Both the position numbers and the translations under genes were made by a program. Positions 1-5,980 of a DNA stretch of 5,980 bases are shown here, one piece after another. Each line of letters opens with the position of its first letter. Within the stretch, counting starts at the first letter, position 1. The notes below the pieces were generated by a model. The model searched no databases and had not been told where the DNA came from. It saw only the letters and a list, made by a program, of their open reading frames with translations. This stretch comes from Nitriliruptoraceae bacterium (GTDB lineage: Bacteria > Actinomycetota > Nitriliruptoria > Nitriliruptorales > Nitriliruptoraceae): positions 1-5,980 of the forward strand of contig SKII01000133.1 of NCBI GenBank assembly GCA_007116505.1, read 5' to 3'.

Positions 1-1
1 C

Positions 2-1021
2 GTGGTGGCCCCGCTCGCCGCCCGCCCGCTGGTCGGTCACCGCGTGGAGCGCACGGGCCTGCTGCTCGCCCGGCCCGCCCGACCGGTGGTCGCGCTCGTC
101 GCGAGCGGGCTCGAGCTGCTCGACCCGGCGCGCCGTGGGAACGGTGACGACGCCACCTCGGACGCCGACGGCGAGGACCGAGGGGCGGGCGGGGACGAGG
201 ACACGGTCCTCGACGCCGGCGAGCGGCGCATGATCCTGTCGATCCTCGAGCTCGACGACACGACGGCGCGCAGCATCATGGTCCCGCGGCCCGACGTCAT
301 CGCGGTCCCCTCCGACGCGACGTTCACGCACGTGGTCGACGTCTCGCTCGAGCACGGACGCTCCCGCCTCCCGGTGCACGAGCCCTCGGACCCCGACGCG
401 ATGACGGGAGTGGTCCATGCGCGTGACCTGCTCGCGCGCATGCGCCAGGACCCGAGCGTCCTCCACCGCGATGCGTCCGCATGGTCGGACCTCGTGCGCC
501 CGCCCTACCACGTGCCCGAGTCGCGGCGCGCCGACGACGTGCTGCGGGACCTGCAGGCCGCCGCCGTGCATCTCGCGCTCGTCGTCGACGAGTACGGGGA
601 GGTCGTCGGCATCGTCACCATCGAGGACGTCCTCGAGGAGATCGTCGGCGAGATCGTCGACGAGCACGACGACGAGCGCCCCGCCATCGAGGAGCTCCCG
701 GGCGGCGGCTGGCGCGGCGACGGGGGGACGCACGTCGACGACCTCGGGGACGCGCTCGATGTCGAGCTGCCCGACGAGGCGTGGGACACGGTCGGCGGCC
801 TCGTCATCGGGAGCCTCGGGCGGATCCCGCGCGTGGGGGACCGCGTGGAGGTCGGGGGCATCGCGCTGACCGTGACGGTGCGCCGCGGCCGCAGGGTCGT
901 CGAGGTCCGCGCCGAGCGCTGCGGCGAGGACGAGGACCTGCCGCCCGACCGTGGGAGGGGGGACGCAGGTCACACGGATGGGGGACCTGAGGCCGCCCGG
1001 AGCGGGGTGGACGCTCCGTAG
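2..1021 (+). CDS. CorC/HlyC-type CNNM transporter-family protein (CBS pair + CorC_HlyC domain), 5' partial
   Basis: C-terminal 339 residues of a hemolysin-C/CorC-type membrane protein; the reading frame is open to the left edge, so the true start and most of the DUF21 (CNNM) membrane domain lie upstream. Residues 1-40 look like the end of that domain. Residues 46-68 are an acidic Gly/Asp-rich linker. A CBS pair spans about 86-220: the first CBS has the family signature MVPRPDV (93-99), the second has VVDEYGEVVGIVTIEDVLEE (194-213), followed by IVGEIVDEHDD. The CorC_HlyC associated domain spans about 235-305, with TVGGLVIGSLGRIPRVGD (263-280). The last 30 residues are a charged, Pro/Gly-rich tail. 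Family members sit in the cytoplasmic membrane and are linked to Mg2+/Co2+ efflux or resistance; the CBS pair is thought to bind adenine nucleotides and regulate. The older name 'hemolysin' is not evidence of haemolysis. Family assignment is firm; the transported ion is inference. A PFOR gene follows 50 bases downstream. Confidence 0.93.
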   Translation: MVAPLAARPLVGHRVERTGLLLARPARPVVALVASGLELLDPARRGNGDDATSDADGEDRGAGGDEDTVLDAGERRMILSILELDDTTARSIMVPRPDVIAVPSDATFTHVVDVSLEHGRSRLPVHEPSDPDAMTGVVHARDLLARMRQDPSVLHRDASAWSDLVRPPYHVPESRRADDVLRDLQAAAVHLALVVDEYGEVVGIVTIEDVLEEIVGEIVDEHDDERPAIEELPGGGWRGDGGTHVDDLGDALDVELPDEAWDTVGGLVIGSLGRIPRVGDRVEVGGIALTVTVRRGRRVVEVRAERCGEDEDLPPDRGRGDAGHTDGGPEAARSGVDAP

Positions 1022-1071
1022 CGTGCGCTCATCGCCGGTCACGCAGCGACGCCGGCGGAGGAGCCGCGCGC
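1022..1071 (+). other. short intergenic gap between corC-like gene and PFOR gene
   Basis: Fifty bases separate the TAG stop from the GTG start of the PFOR gene. I see no U-tract terminator and no recognisable -35/-10 pair. The gap does contain the ribosome binding site described separately. The short spacing permits read-through from the upstream gene, but a promoter inside the 3' end of that gene cannot be excluded. Confidence 0.5.
1057..1063 (+). promoter_or_regulatory. ribosome binding site for the PFOR gene
   Basis: GGAGGAG, a strong match to the anti-Shine-Dalgarno sequence, ends 8 bases before a GTG codon at 1072. This spacing decides the start: the frame is read from GTG 1072 (Met-Ser-Ala), about 20 residues ahead of the first conserved PFOR residues. 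Confidence 0.85.
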
Positions 1072-4000
1072 GTGTCCGCAGCCACCACGACGTCCCCCGA
1101 GCGTGATGCGGCTGTCGCAGCCGCTGCGACGGTCTGCATCGACGGCAACGAGGCCGTGGCCAGGGCCGCCTACGCGCTGAGCGAGACCGTCGCGCTCTAC
1201 CCGATCACGCCCTCGTCGCCGATGGGCGAGCACGCCGACGACTGGGCGCAGCGCGGCGTCGCGAACGCGTGGGGTGTCGTCCCGAGCGTGTCGCAGCTGC
1301 AGTCGGAGGCCGGCGCCGCGGGCGCGCTGCACGGTGCGATCCAGGCCGGTTCGCTCGGCGTGACGTTCACCGCCTCGCAGGGCCTGCTCCTGATGATCCC
1401 CGAGATGTTCAAGATCGCCGGTGAGCTCACACCGACCGTGATCCACGTCGCGGCTCGGACGGTCGCGACGCATGCGCTGTCGATCTTCGGCGACCACTCC
1501 GGCGTGATGGCCGTGCGCTCCACCGGATGGATCATGCTGTCGTCGTCGACGCCGCAGGAGGCGCATGACCTCGCCGCCGTCTCCCACGCGGCGACGCTCG
1601 AGGCGCGCCTGCCGGTACTGCACTTCATGGACGGCTTCCGGACCTCCCACGAGCTCAACAGCGTGCAGCTGCTCACCGACGACGAGCTGCGCGGTCTCGT
1701 CGACCATGAGGCGCTGCTCGCGCACCGTGGGCGAGGTCTCGACCCGGACCGTCCCGTCCTGCGCGGCTCGGCGCAGAACCCCGACGTGTTCTTCCAGGCC
1801 CGCGAGGCCTCGAACCCGTTCCATGACGCGGCGCCCGAGGTCGTGCGCGGGGTGATGGCGCGGCTCGCGGCGGTCACCGGCCGCAGCTACGACCTCGTCG
1901 AGTACCACGGGGCCCCCGACGCGGCGCGCGTGATCGTCGTCATGGGCTCAGCGATCGGACCGGTGCGTCAGACCGTCGACCTGCTCAACGACGCCGGTGA
2001 CGCCGGCGGACCCGTCGGTGTCGTGCACGTGCGCCTGTACCGCCCGTTCCCCGTCGCCGATCTGCTGGCCGCGCTGCCCGCTACCGCCGAGCGCGTCCTC
2101 GTCCTCGACCGGACGAAGGAGCCGGGAGCCGTCGGCGAGCCGCTCCTCGAGGACGTGTTCACCGCCCTCGCTGAGGCGGTCATGCGGGGCGATCGCGCGA
2201 CGCTCCCCAGCGTGCACGGCGCTCGCTACGGCCTCGCGTCGAAGGAGTTCACTCCCGCGATGGTCGCGGGGCTGCTCGACGAGCTGGCCGCCGACGCTCC
2301 GCGCCGACGCATGACGTCGGGCATCGTCGACGACGTGACCCACCTGTCCGTCCTGCCGCGGGACGGATTCGTCGTCCCCGCAGGGCCGCGTGACCGCAGC
2401 GCCGTGTTCTACGGGCTCGGTGCGGACGGGACCGTCGGTGCGAACAAGAACACGACGAAGATCGTCGGTGACCTCACGGACCTCCACGCGCAGGGCTACT
2501 TCGTCTACGACTCGAAGAAGTCCGGGGCGACGACCGTGTCCCACCTCCGCTTCTCTCCCGACCCGATCCACGCGAGCTACCTCATCGAGCGCGCCGACCT
2601 CGTCGCGTGCCATCAGTTCGGCCTCCTCGAGAAGCTCGACGTCACCGCGAGCCTCAAGGACGGCGGTGTCCTGCTGCTCAACGCACCGTTCCCGACCGAC
2701 CAGGTGCTCGCGATGCTGCCCGCGCGTGCTCAGCGTGACATCATCGTGCGCGGCCTCGAGGTCCACGCGATCGACGCCTACCGGATCGCCCGCGAGGTCG
2801 GTCTCGGCGGGCGCATCAACACGGTCATGCAGGCCGCCTACTTCGCGCTCGCCGACCTCGTCGACCCCGACGAGGCGATCGGGGCGATCGGTGACGCGAT
2901 CCGGAAGTCCTACGGCTCCCGCGGCGAGCAGGTCGTCGAGCGCAACCTCGCCGCCGTGGCGGCGGCGCGCGACGCGCTCGTGCGGATCCCCGTGCCGACG
3001 GACGCCGGTTCCGTCACCGCTGCCCCGACGCCCGACCTGATCGAGCGGGCGCTCGCGCTGATGCCGCCCGGCCGGGAGGTCGACGACTTCGTGCGTCGCG
3101 TCACCGCGCGGATGCTCGAGGGGGAGGGGGACCTGCTCCCGGTGTCTGCGCTCCCCGTCGATGGCACGTTCCCGACCGCCACCTCCCGCTACGAGCAGCG
3201 CAGCCTCGCGCCCGAGCTCCCGATCTGGGACCCGGACCTGTGCATCGACTGCGGCAAGTGCGCGATCGTGTGCCCCCACACCGCCATCCAGATGAAGGCG
3301 TACGAGCCGGACGCGCTCGACGGCGCACCGGACGTGTTCCTCTCGAAGGAGTTCAAGGACCGCAGCCTCTCCGGCCACCTGCTCACCGTGCAGGTCGCGC
3401 CCGACGACTGCACCGGGTGCGGCGTCTGCGTCGAGACCTGCCCGGCGGTCAGCCGCTCGGACGCGGGACGGCGTGCGATCCGCATGGAGCCCGCCCCCGA
3501 GCATCGCGACGTCGAGCGTGACCGCTACCGCTTCTTCGACGCGATCCCCTACGTCGACCGCACCGCCGTGCGCACCAACACGGTCAAGCACTCGCAGCTG
3601 CTCCAGCCGCTCTTCGAGTCCTCCGGTGCGTGCGCGGGCTGCGGGGAGACCCCCTACCTGAAGCTCCTCAGCCAGCTCTACGGGGACCGCTCGGTCATCG
3701 CCAACGCGACCGGGTGCTCGTCCATCTACGGCGGGAACCTGCCGACGACGCCGTGGAGCGTCAACGAGGACGGGCGCGGCCCGGCCTGGGTGAACTCGCT
3801 GTTCGAGGACAACGCGGAGTTCGGCCTCGGCATCCGCCTCGGCCTCGACCAGCAGCGTGCCGTCGCGGTGAACCTCCTCGGCGAGCTCGCGCCGGTCGTC
3901 GGCGACCGCCTGGTCGACGCGCTGCTCGACGCCGACCAGGACGACGAGGCGGGCATCGCGGAGCAGCGCCGCCGAGTGGTCGAGCTGCGCGAGGTCCTCG

Positions 4001-4833
4001 CGCGCGTCGACGGCCCGCAGGCCCGGTCCGCCGGGGCGCTCGACCAGCTCGCCGGTGCGCTCGTGCGCCGGGAGGTCTGGATCGTGGGTGGCGACGGCTG
4101 GGCGTACGACATCGGCTTCGGCGGGCTCGACCACGTGCTCGCGTCCGGCGCCGACGTCAACATCCTGGTGCTCGACACCGAGGTGTACTCGAACACCGGT
4201 GGACAGGCGTCGAAGGCGACGACGAAGGGCGCGGTCGCGAAGTTCGCCACCGGTGGGAAGTCGGTGACGAAGAAGGACCTCGGTGTCATCGCGATGCAGT
4301 ACGGGACCGTGTACGTCGCACAGGTCGCGATGGGTGCGAACGAGATGCAGACCGTGAAGGCGTTCCACGAGGCGGCGGCATGGCCCGGACCCTCGCTCAT
4401 CCTCGCGTACTCCACGTGCATCGCGCACGGCGTCGACATGCGCGACTCGATGAAGCGCATGGACCTCGCGGTGCGCACCGGCTACTGGCCGCTGTTCCGC
4501 TACCACCCGGCCGAGGCTGCCGGGACGACGCCGTTCCGGCTCGACTCGAAGCCGCCGTCGACCGACCTGCGCGACATGCTCTCGACGGAGGGCCGGTTCG
4601 CGATGCTCGAGCGCAGCGATCCGGAGCGGGCGGCGCTCCTGCGGGCCGGACTGCAGCGCGACATCACCGAGCGCTGGAGCTACTACGAGCAGCTCGCCGG
4701 CGTCGAGCGGCGCCTCGTCGGCTCCGTGCCGGCCGAGGGTGACGTGGGCGACCGGGGCGACGTGGGCGACGGGAGCGACCGGGGCGACGGGGGCGATGAG
4801 GGCGCTCCGGCGTCGGGGGAGGAGGGGCGATGA
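1072..4833 (+). CDS. nifJ: pyruvate:ferredoxin (flavodoxin) oxidoreductase, single-chain
   Basis: Cytoplasmic enzyme converting pyruvate + CoA to acetyl-CoA + CO2 while reducing ferredoxin or flavodoxin. Domain order is the fused single-chain one: N-terminal pyruvate/TPP domain (about 25-270; YPITPSSPM at 43-51, QSEAGAAGA from 77, ATHALSIFGDHSGVM from 132), transketolase-C-like domain (about 285-400), gamma domain (about 444-630; GADGTVGANKN 450-460, YFVYDSKKSG 476-485), EKR-type linker (reads EQR, 708-710), 2x[4Fe-4S] ferredoxin domain, and C-terminal TPP domain. From memory of the Desulfovibrio africanus enzyme, T46, E79 and R129 match active-site Thr31, Glu64 and Arg114. Cluster ligands are C724, C727, C730, C734 and C780, C783, C786, C790; the proximal cluster has C854, C857, C882 and C1116. 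The TPP/Mg motif starts at GDG (1007-1009) and ends near N1041. At 1253 aa it exceeds the usual roughly 1170-1200; the surplus is mainly a low-complexity tail (1215-1253). It overlaps the next gene by 4 bases. Confidence 0.97.
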   Translation: MSAATTTSPERDAAVAAAATVCIDGNEAVARAAYALSETVALYPITPSSPMGEHADDWAQRGVANAWGVVPSVSQLQSEAGAAGALHGAIQAGSLGVTFTASQGLLLMIPEMFKIAGELTPTVIHVAARTVATHALSIFGDHSGVMAVRSTGWIMLSSSTPQEAHDLAAVSHAATLEARLPVLHFMDGFRTSHELNSVQLLTDDELRGLVDHEALLAHRGRGLDPDRPVLRGSAQNPDVFFQAREASNPFHDAAPEVVRGVMARLAAVTGRSYDLVEYHGAPDAARVIVVMGSAIGPVRQTVDLLNDAGDAGGPVGVVHVRLYRPFPVADLLAALPATAERVLVLDRTKEPGAVGEPLLEDVFTALAEAVMRGDRATLPSVHGARYGLASKEFTPAMVAGLLDELAADAPRRRMTSGIVDDVTHLSVLPRDGFVVPAGPRDRSAVFYGLGADGTVGANKNTTKIVGDLTDLHAQGYFVYDSKKSGATTVSHLRFSPDPIHASYLIERADLVACHQFGLLEKLDVTASLKDGGVLLLNAPFPTDQVLAMLPARAQRDIIVRGLEVHAIDAYRIAREVGLGGRINTVMQAAYFALADLVDPDEAIGAIGDAIRKSYGSRGEQVVERNLAAVAAARDALVRIPVPTDAGSVTAAPTPDLIERALALMPPGREVDDFVRRVTARMLEGEGDLLPVSALPVDGTFPTATSRYEQRSLAPELPIWDPDLCIDCGKCAIVCPHTAIQMKAYEPDALDGAPDVFLSKEFKDRSLSGHLLTVQVAPDDCTGCGVCVETCPAVSRSDAGRRAIRMEPAPEHRDVERDRYRFFDAIPYVDRTAVRTNTVKHSQLLQPLFESSGACAGCGETPYLKLLSQLYGDRSVIANATGCSSIYGGNLPTTPWSVNEDGRGPAWVNSLFEDNAEFGLGIRLGLDQQRAVAVNLLGELAPVVGDRLVDALLDADQDDEAGIAEQRRRVVELREVLARVDGPQARSAGALDQLAGALVRREVWIVGGDGWAYDIGFGGLDHVLASGADVNILVLDTEVYSNTGGQASKATTKGAVAKFATGGKSVTKKDLGVIAMQYGTVYVAQVAMGANEMQTVKAFHEAAAWPGPSLILAYSTCIAHGVDMRDSMKRMDLAVRTGYWPLFRYHPAEAAGTTPFRLDSKPPSTDLRDMLSTEGRFAMLERSDPERAALLRAGLQRDITERWSYYEQLAGVERRLVGSVPAEGDVGDRGDVGDGSDRGDGGDEGAPASGEEGR
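4738..4800 (+). repeat. 9-bp tandem repeat (7 units) encoding a Gly-Asp-X tail
   Basis: Seven consecutive in-frame 9-base units of the form GGY-GAY-NNG: GGTGACGTG, GGCGACCGG, GGCGACGTG, GGCGACGGG, AGCGACCGG, GGCGACGGG, GGCGATGAG. They encode GDV GDR GDV GDG SDR GDG GDE at residues 1223-1243 of the PFOR, past the normal end of the family (around residue 1214). Because the unit is a multiple of three, copy-number change would lengthen or shorten the tail without breaking the frame. The array ends 29 bases before the start codon of the next gene. Confidence 0.9.
4818..4825 (+). promoter_or_regulatory. ribosome binding site for the DHOD-like gene, inside the PFOR 3' end
   Basis: GGAGGAGG lies within the last codons of the PFOR gene and ends 4 bases before ATG 4830. 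Together with the ATGA overlap it supports this start over later in-frame positions, and indicates coupled translation of the two genes. Confidence 0.8.
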
Positions 4834-5948
4834 GCCCGCGGCACCGCATCACCGGCTTCCTGCCCGACGACCCGGAGGAGGAGGCGCTCGCCGGACCGGG
4901 CCTCGTCGTCCCCTCCGGACCGGCGGCGGAGGGACCGCCGGAGCTGACCACCCGCTACCTCGGCATCGAGCTGCGCAGCCCCATCGTCGCGTCGTCGAGT
5001 CCGATCACCGGGCACCTGCCCGGTCTCGAGTCGCTCGCCGCCGCCGGTGTCGGCGCGGTCGTGCTCCCGTCGCTCTTCGAGGAGCAGATCGCCCACGAGG
5101 CGGAGGTCGCGACCGACCTCACGCACCGCGACGCCGAGGCGCACCCCGAGGCGACGGGCGGCTACACGCCGGCGCTCGACGACTACAACGCGGGGCCGCA
5201 CCGCTACCTGCGGCTGGTCCGCGAGGCGAGCGAGACGCTGTCCGTCCCGGTCATCGCGAGCCTGAACGGGGTCACCCGGGGCGGCTGGACCCGCTACGCG
5301 GCGATGCTCGCCGACGCCGGGGCCGACGCCATTGAGCTCAACGTCTACCGCGTCGCGGCCGACATGGGGACCACCGGCCGGCAGGTCGAGCAGGAGACGC
5401 TCGAGCTCGTCGAGGCCGTGCGCGCCGCGAGTCCCGTGCCGATCGCGGTGAAGGTCGGGCCGCACTGGTCCGCGTTCGCCGACATGGCGCGGCGCATCGC
5501 CGATGCGGGTGCCGACGGCATCGTGCTGTTCAACCGCTTCTACCAGCCCGACATCGACGTCGACCGGATGGCCGTCGAGCCGCGCCTCGTGCTCTCCGAC
5601 TCCGACGAGCTGCGCCTGCCGCTGCGCTGGTGCGCGATCCTGCACGGCCGCATCGACGCGTCGCTCGCGCTCACCACGGGCGTGCACAGCGGCTCCGACG
5701 TCGTGAAGGGCCTCCTCGCAGGGGCGGACGTCGTCATGACGACGTCGTCGCTGCTGCGGCACGGCCCCGAGCATGCGGGCATCCTCCTCGACCACCTGCG
5801 TGCCTGGCTCGAGGTGCGCGGCTACGCATCGGTCCGCGAGATGATCGGCGCGGTGAGCCAGAGCAAGGTCTCCGACCCGGCCGCGTTCGAGCGGGCGAAC
5901 TACCTCGCGGCGCTCACCCGGTACTCCAGCGAGCGCAAGGGGTGGTGA
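4830..5948 (+). CDS. dihydroorotate dehydrogenase-like flavoprotein, coupled to PFOR
   Basis: A 372-aa TIM-barrel protein of the FMN-dependent dihydroorotate dehydrogenase superfamily, in the 'dihydroorotate dehydrogenase-like' group. The core starts at TRYLGIELRSPIVASSSP (41-58). Then come IASLNGVTRGGW, AGADAIELNVY (ending at Y173), a conserved Lys in IAVKVGPHW (K208), VLFNRFYQPDID with N235, LRWCAIL, and the C-terminal phosphate/flavin segment GVHSG (284-288) to GLLAGADVVMTTS (294-306). In true DHODs the ELN is followed by a Ser-Cys-Pro-Asn segment with the catalytic Cys (class 1) or an equivalent Ser (class 2). Here N171 is followed by VYRVAADMG, with neither, so pyrimidine synthesis is unlikely and the substrate is unknown. 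Residues 1-38 are a Pro/Glu/Gly-rich extension before the barrel; ATG with a strong ribosome binding site in an ATGA overlap supports this start. Co-location with nifJ in other bacteria is my recollection, not checked. No signal peptide or membrane segment is apparent. A PyrD label would probably be misleading. Confidence 0.9.
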   Translation: MSPRHRITGFLPDDPEEEALAGPGLVVPSGPAAEGPPELTTRYLGIELRSPIVASSSPITGHLPGLESLAAAGVGAVVLPSLFEEQIAHEAEVATDLTHRDAEAHPEATGGYTPALDDYNAGPHRYLRLVREASETLSVPVIASLNGVTRGGWTRYAAMLADAGADAIELNVYRVAADMGTTGRQVEQETLELVEAVRAASPVPIAVKVGPHWSAFADMARRIADAGADGIVLFNRFYQPDIDVDRMAVEPRLVLSDSDELRLPLRWCAILHGRIDASLALTTGVHSGSDVVKGLLAGADVVMTTSSLLRHGPEHAGILLDHLRAWLEVRGYASVREMIGAVSQSKVSDPAAFERANYLAALTRYSSERKGW

Positions 5949-5980
5949 GCGTCGGCCGGTGAGCGCTGGCTGGTGAGCGC
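5944..5980 (+). repeat. 14-bp tandem repeat overlapping the stop codon, truncated by the window edge
   Basis: Two full units, GGTGAGCGTCGGCC (5944-5957) and GGTGAGCGCTGGCT (5958-5971), and a third beginning GGTGAGCGC (5972-5980, cut by the window). The units differ at only 3 of 14 positions. The first contains the TGA stop of the DHOD-like gene. No terminator hairpin is visible in these bases. The total copy number cannot be known from this window. Confidence 0.8.

Noticed and set aside
2..1021. Treating the GTG at position 2 as the true start of the CorC-like gene
   Set aside because: The protein begins in the tail end of the DUF21 membrane domain, which should be preceded by several transmembrane helices; the gene is cut by the window edge.
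1033..1057. Inverted repeat CGCCGG...CCGGCG just before the PFOR ribosome binding site, considered as a terminator or an RNA switch
   Set aside because: Only 6 bp with a 13-base loop, no U-tract, and GC-only arms of this size are expected by chance in DNA this GC-rich. The right arm touches only the first base of the Shine-Dalgarno sequence.
1039..1908. A 289-codon minus-strand open frame covering the PFOR 5' end
   Set aside because: Same shadow effect: Arg/Gly/Val-rich translation, no domain, and it overlaps the gene with clear cofactor motifs.
1948..4506. An 852-codon open frame on the minus strand opposite the PFOR gene
   Set aside because: It lies wholly inside a well-conserved gene. 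Its protein is a monotonous Val/Arg/His/Asp/Glu-rich sequence with no recognisable motif, as expected when GC-rich codons are read on the complementary strand.
3630..4742. A 370-codon plus-strand frame inside the PFOR gene
   Set aside because: Arg/Ala/Gly-rich out-of-frame reading of the conserved C-terminal TPP domain. No ribosome binding site or family motif supports it.
4683..5795. A 370-codon minus-strand frame spanning the PFOR/DHOD-like junction
   Set aside because: Opposite two confidently assigned genes, with a low-complexity Arg/Val/Asp-rich product; a complement shadow.
1..5980. CRISPR array, tRNA or rRNA gene, insertion sequence or attachment site
   Set aside because: The window is nearly all coding. 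No spaced repeats, cloverleaf-like segments, transposase motifs or terminal inverted repeats were seen.

Overview
The window is very GC-rich (above 70% by eye, with third codon positions almost all G or C) and densely coding on the + strand. Strong GGAGGAG ribosome binding sites, a GTG start and short or negative intergenic spacing fit a high-GC actinobacterium. A facultatively anaerobic member such as a Cellulomonas-like or Nitriliruptor-like lineage is a guess from composition and gene content only. Nothing in the sequence fixes the genus.

Layout: (1) bases 2-1021 hold the 3' part of a CorC/HlyC-type membrane protein: the end of its DUF21 (CNNM) membrane domain, a CBS pair and the CorC_HlyC C-terminal domain. 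Its beginning lies left of the window. (2) After a 50-base gap, bases 1072-4833 encode a complete single-chain pyruvate:ferredoxin/flavodoxin oxidoreductase (NifJ/PFOR, 1253 aa). All cofactor-binding landmarks I checked are present, followed by an extra low-complexity Gly-Asp tail made of seven 9-bp repeats. (3) Overlapping its stop codon by 4 bases (ATGA), bases 4830-5948 encode a 372-aa protein of the flavin-dependent dihydroorotate dehydrogenase superfamily. It belongs to the 'dihydroorotate dehydrogenase-like' group and lacks the usual Asn-x-Ser-Cys-Pro-Asn catalytic segment. (4) The last 37 bases are a 14-bp tandem repeat that begins on this gene's stop codon and runs off the window.

How they work together: the PFOR and the DHOD-like flavoprotein are translationally coupled and almost certainly one operon. 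PFOR oxidatively decarboxylates pyruvate to acetyl-CoA and CO2 and reduces ferredoxin or flavodoxin. The DHOD-like protein may be an accessory redox enzyme tied to that step, but its substrate cannot be read from sequence. The CorC-type gene could be co-transcribed given the short gap, but no functional link is evident. The system is a recognisable one. The points worth a second look are the partner flavoprotein of unknown substrate and the two tandem repeats at gene ends.
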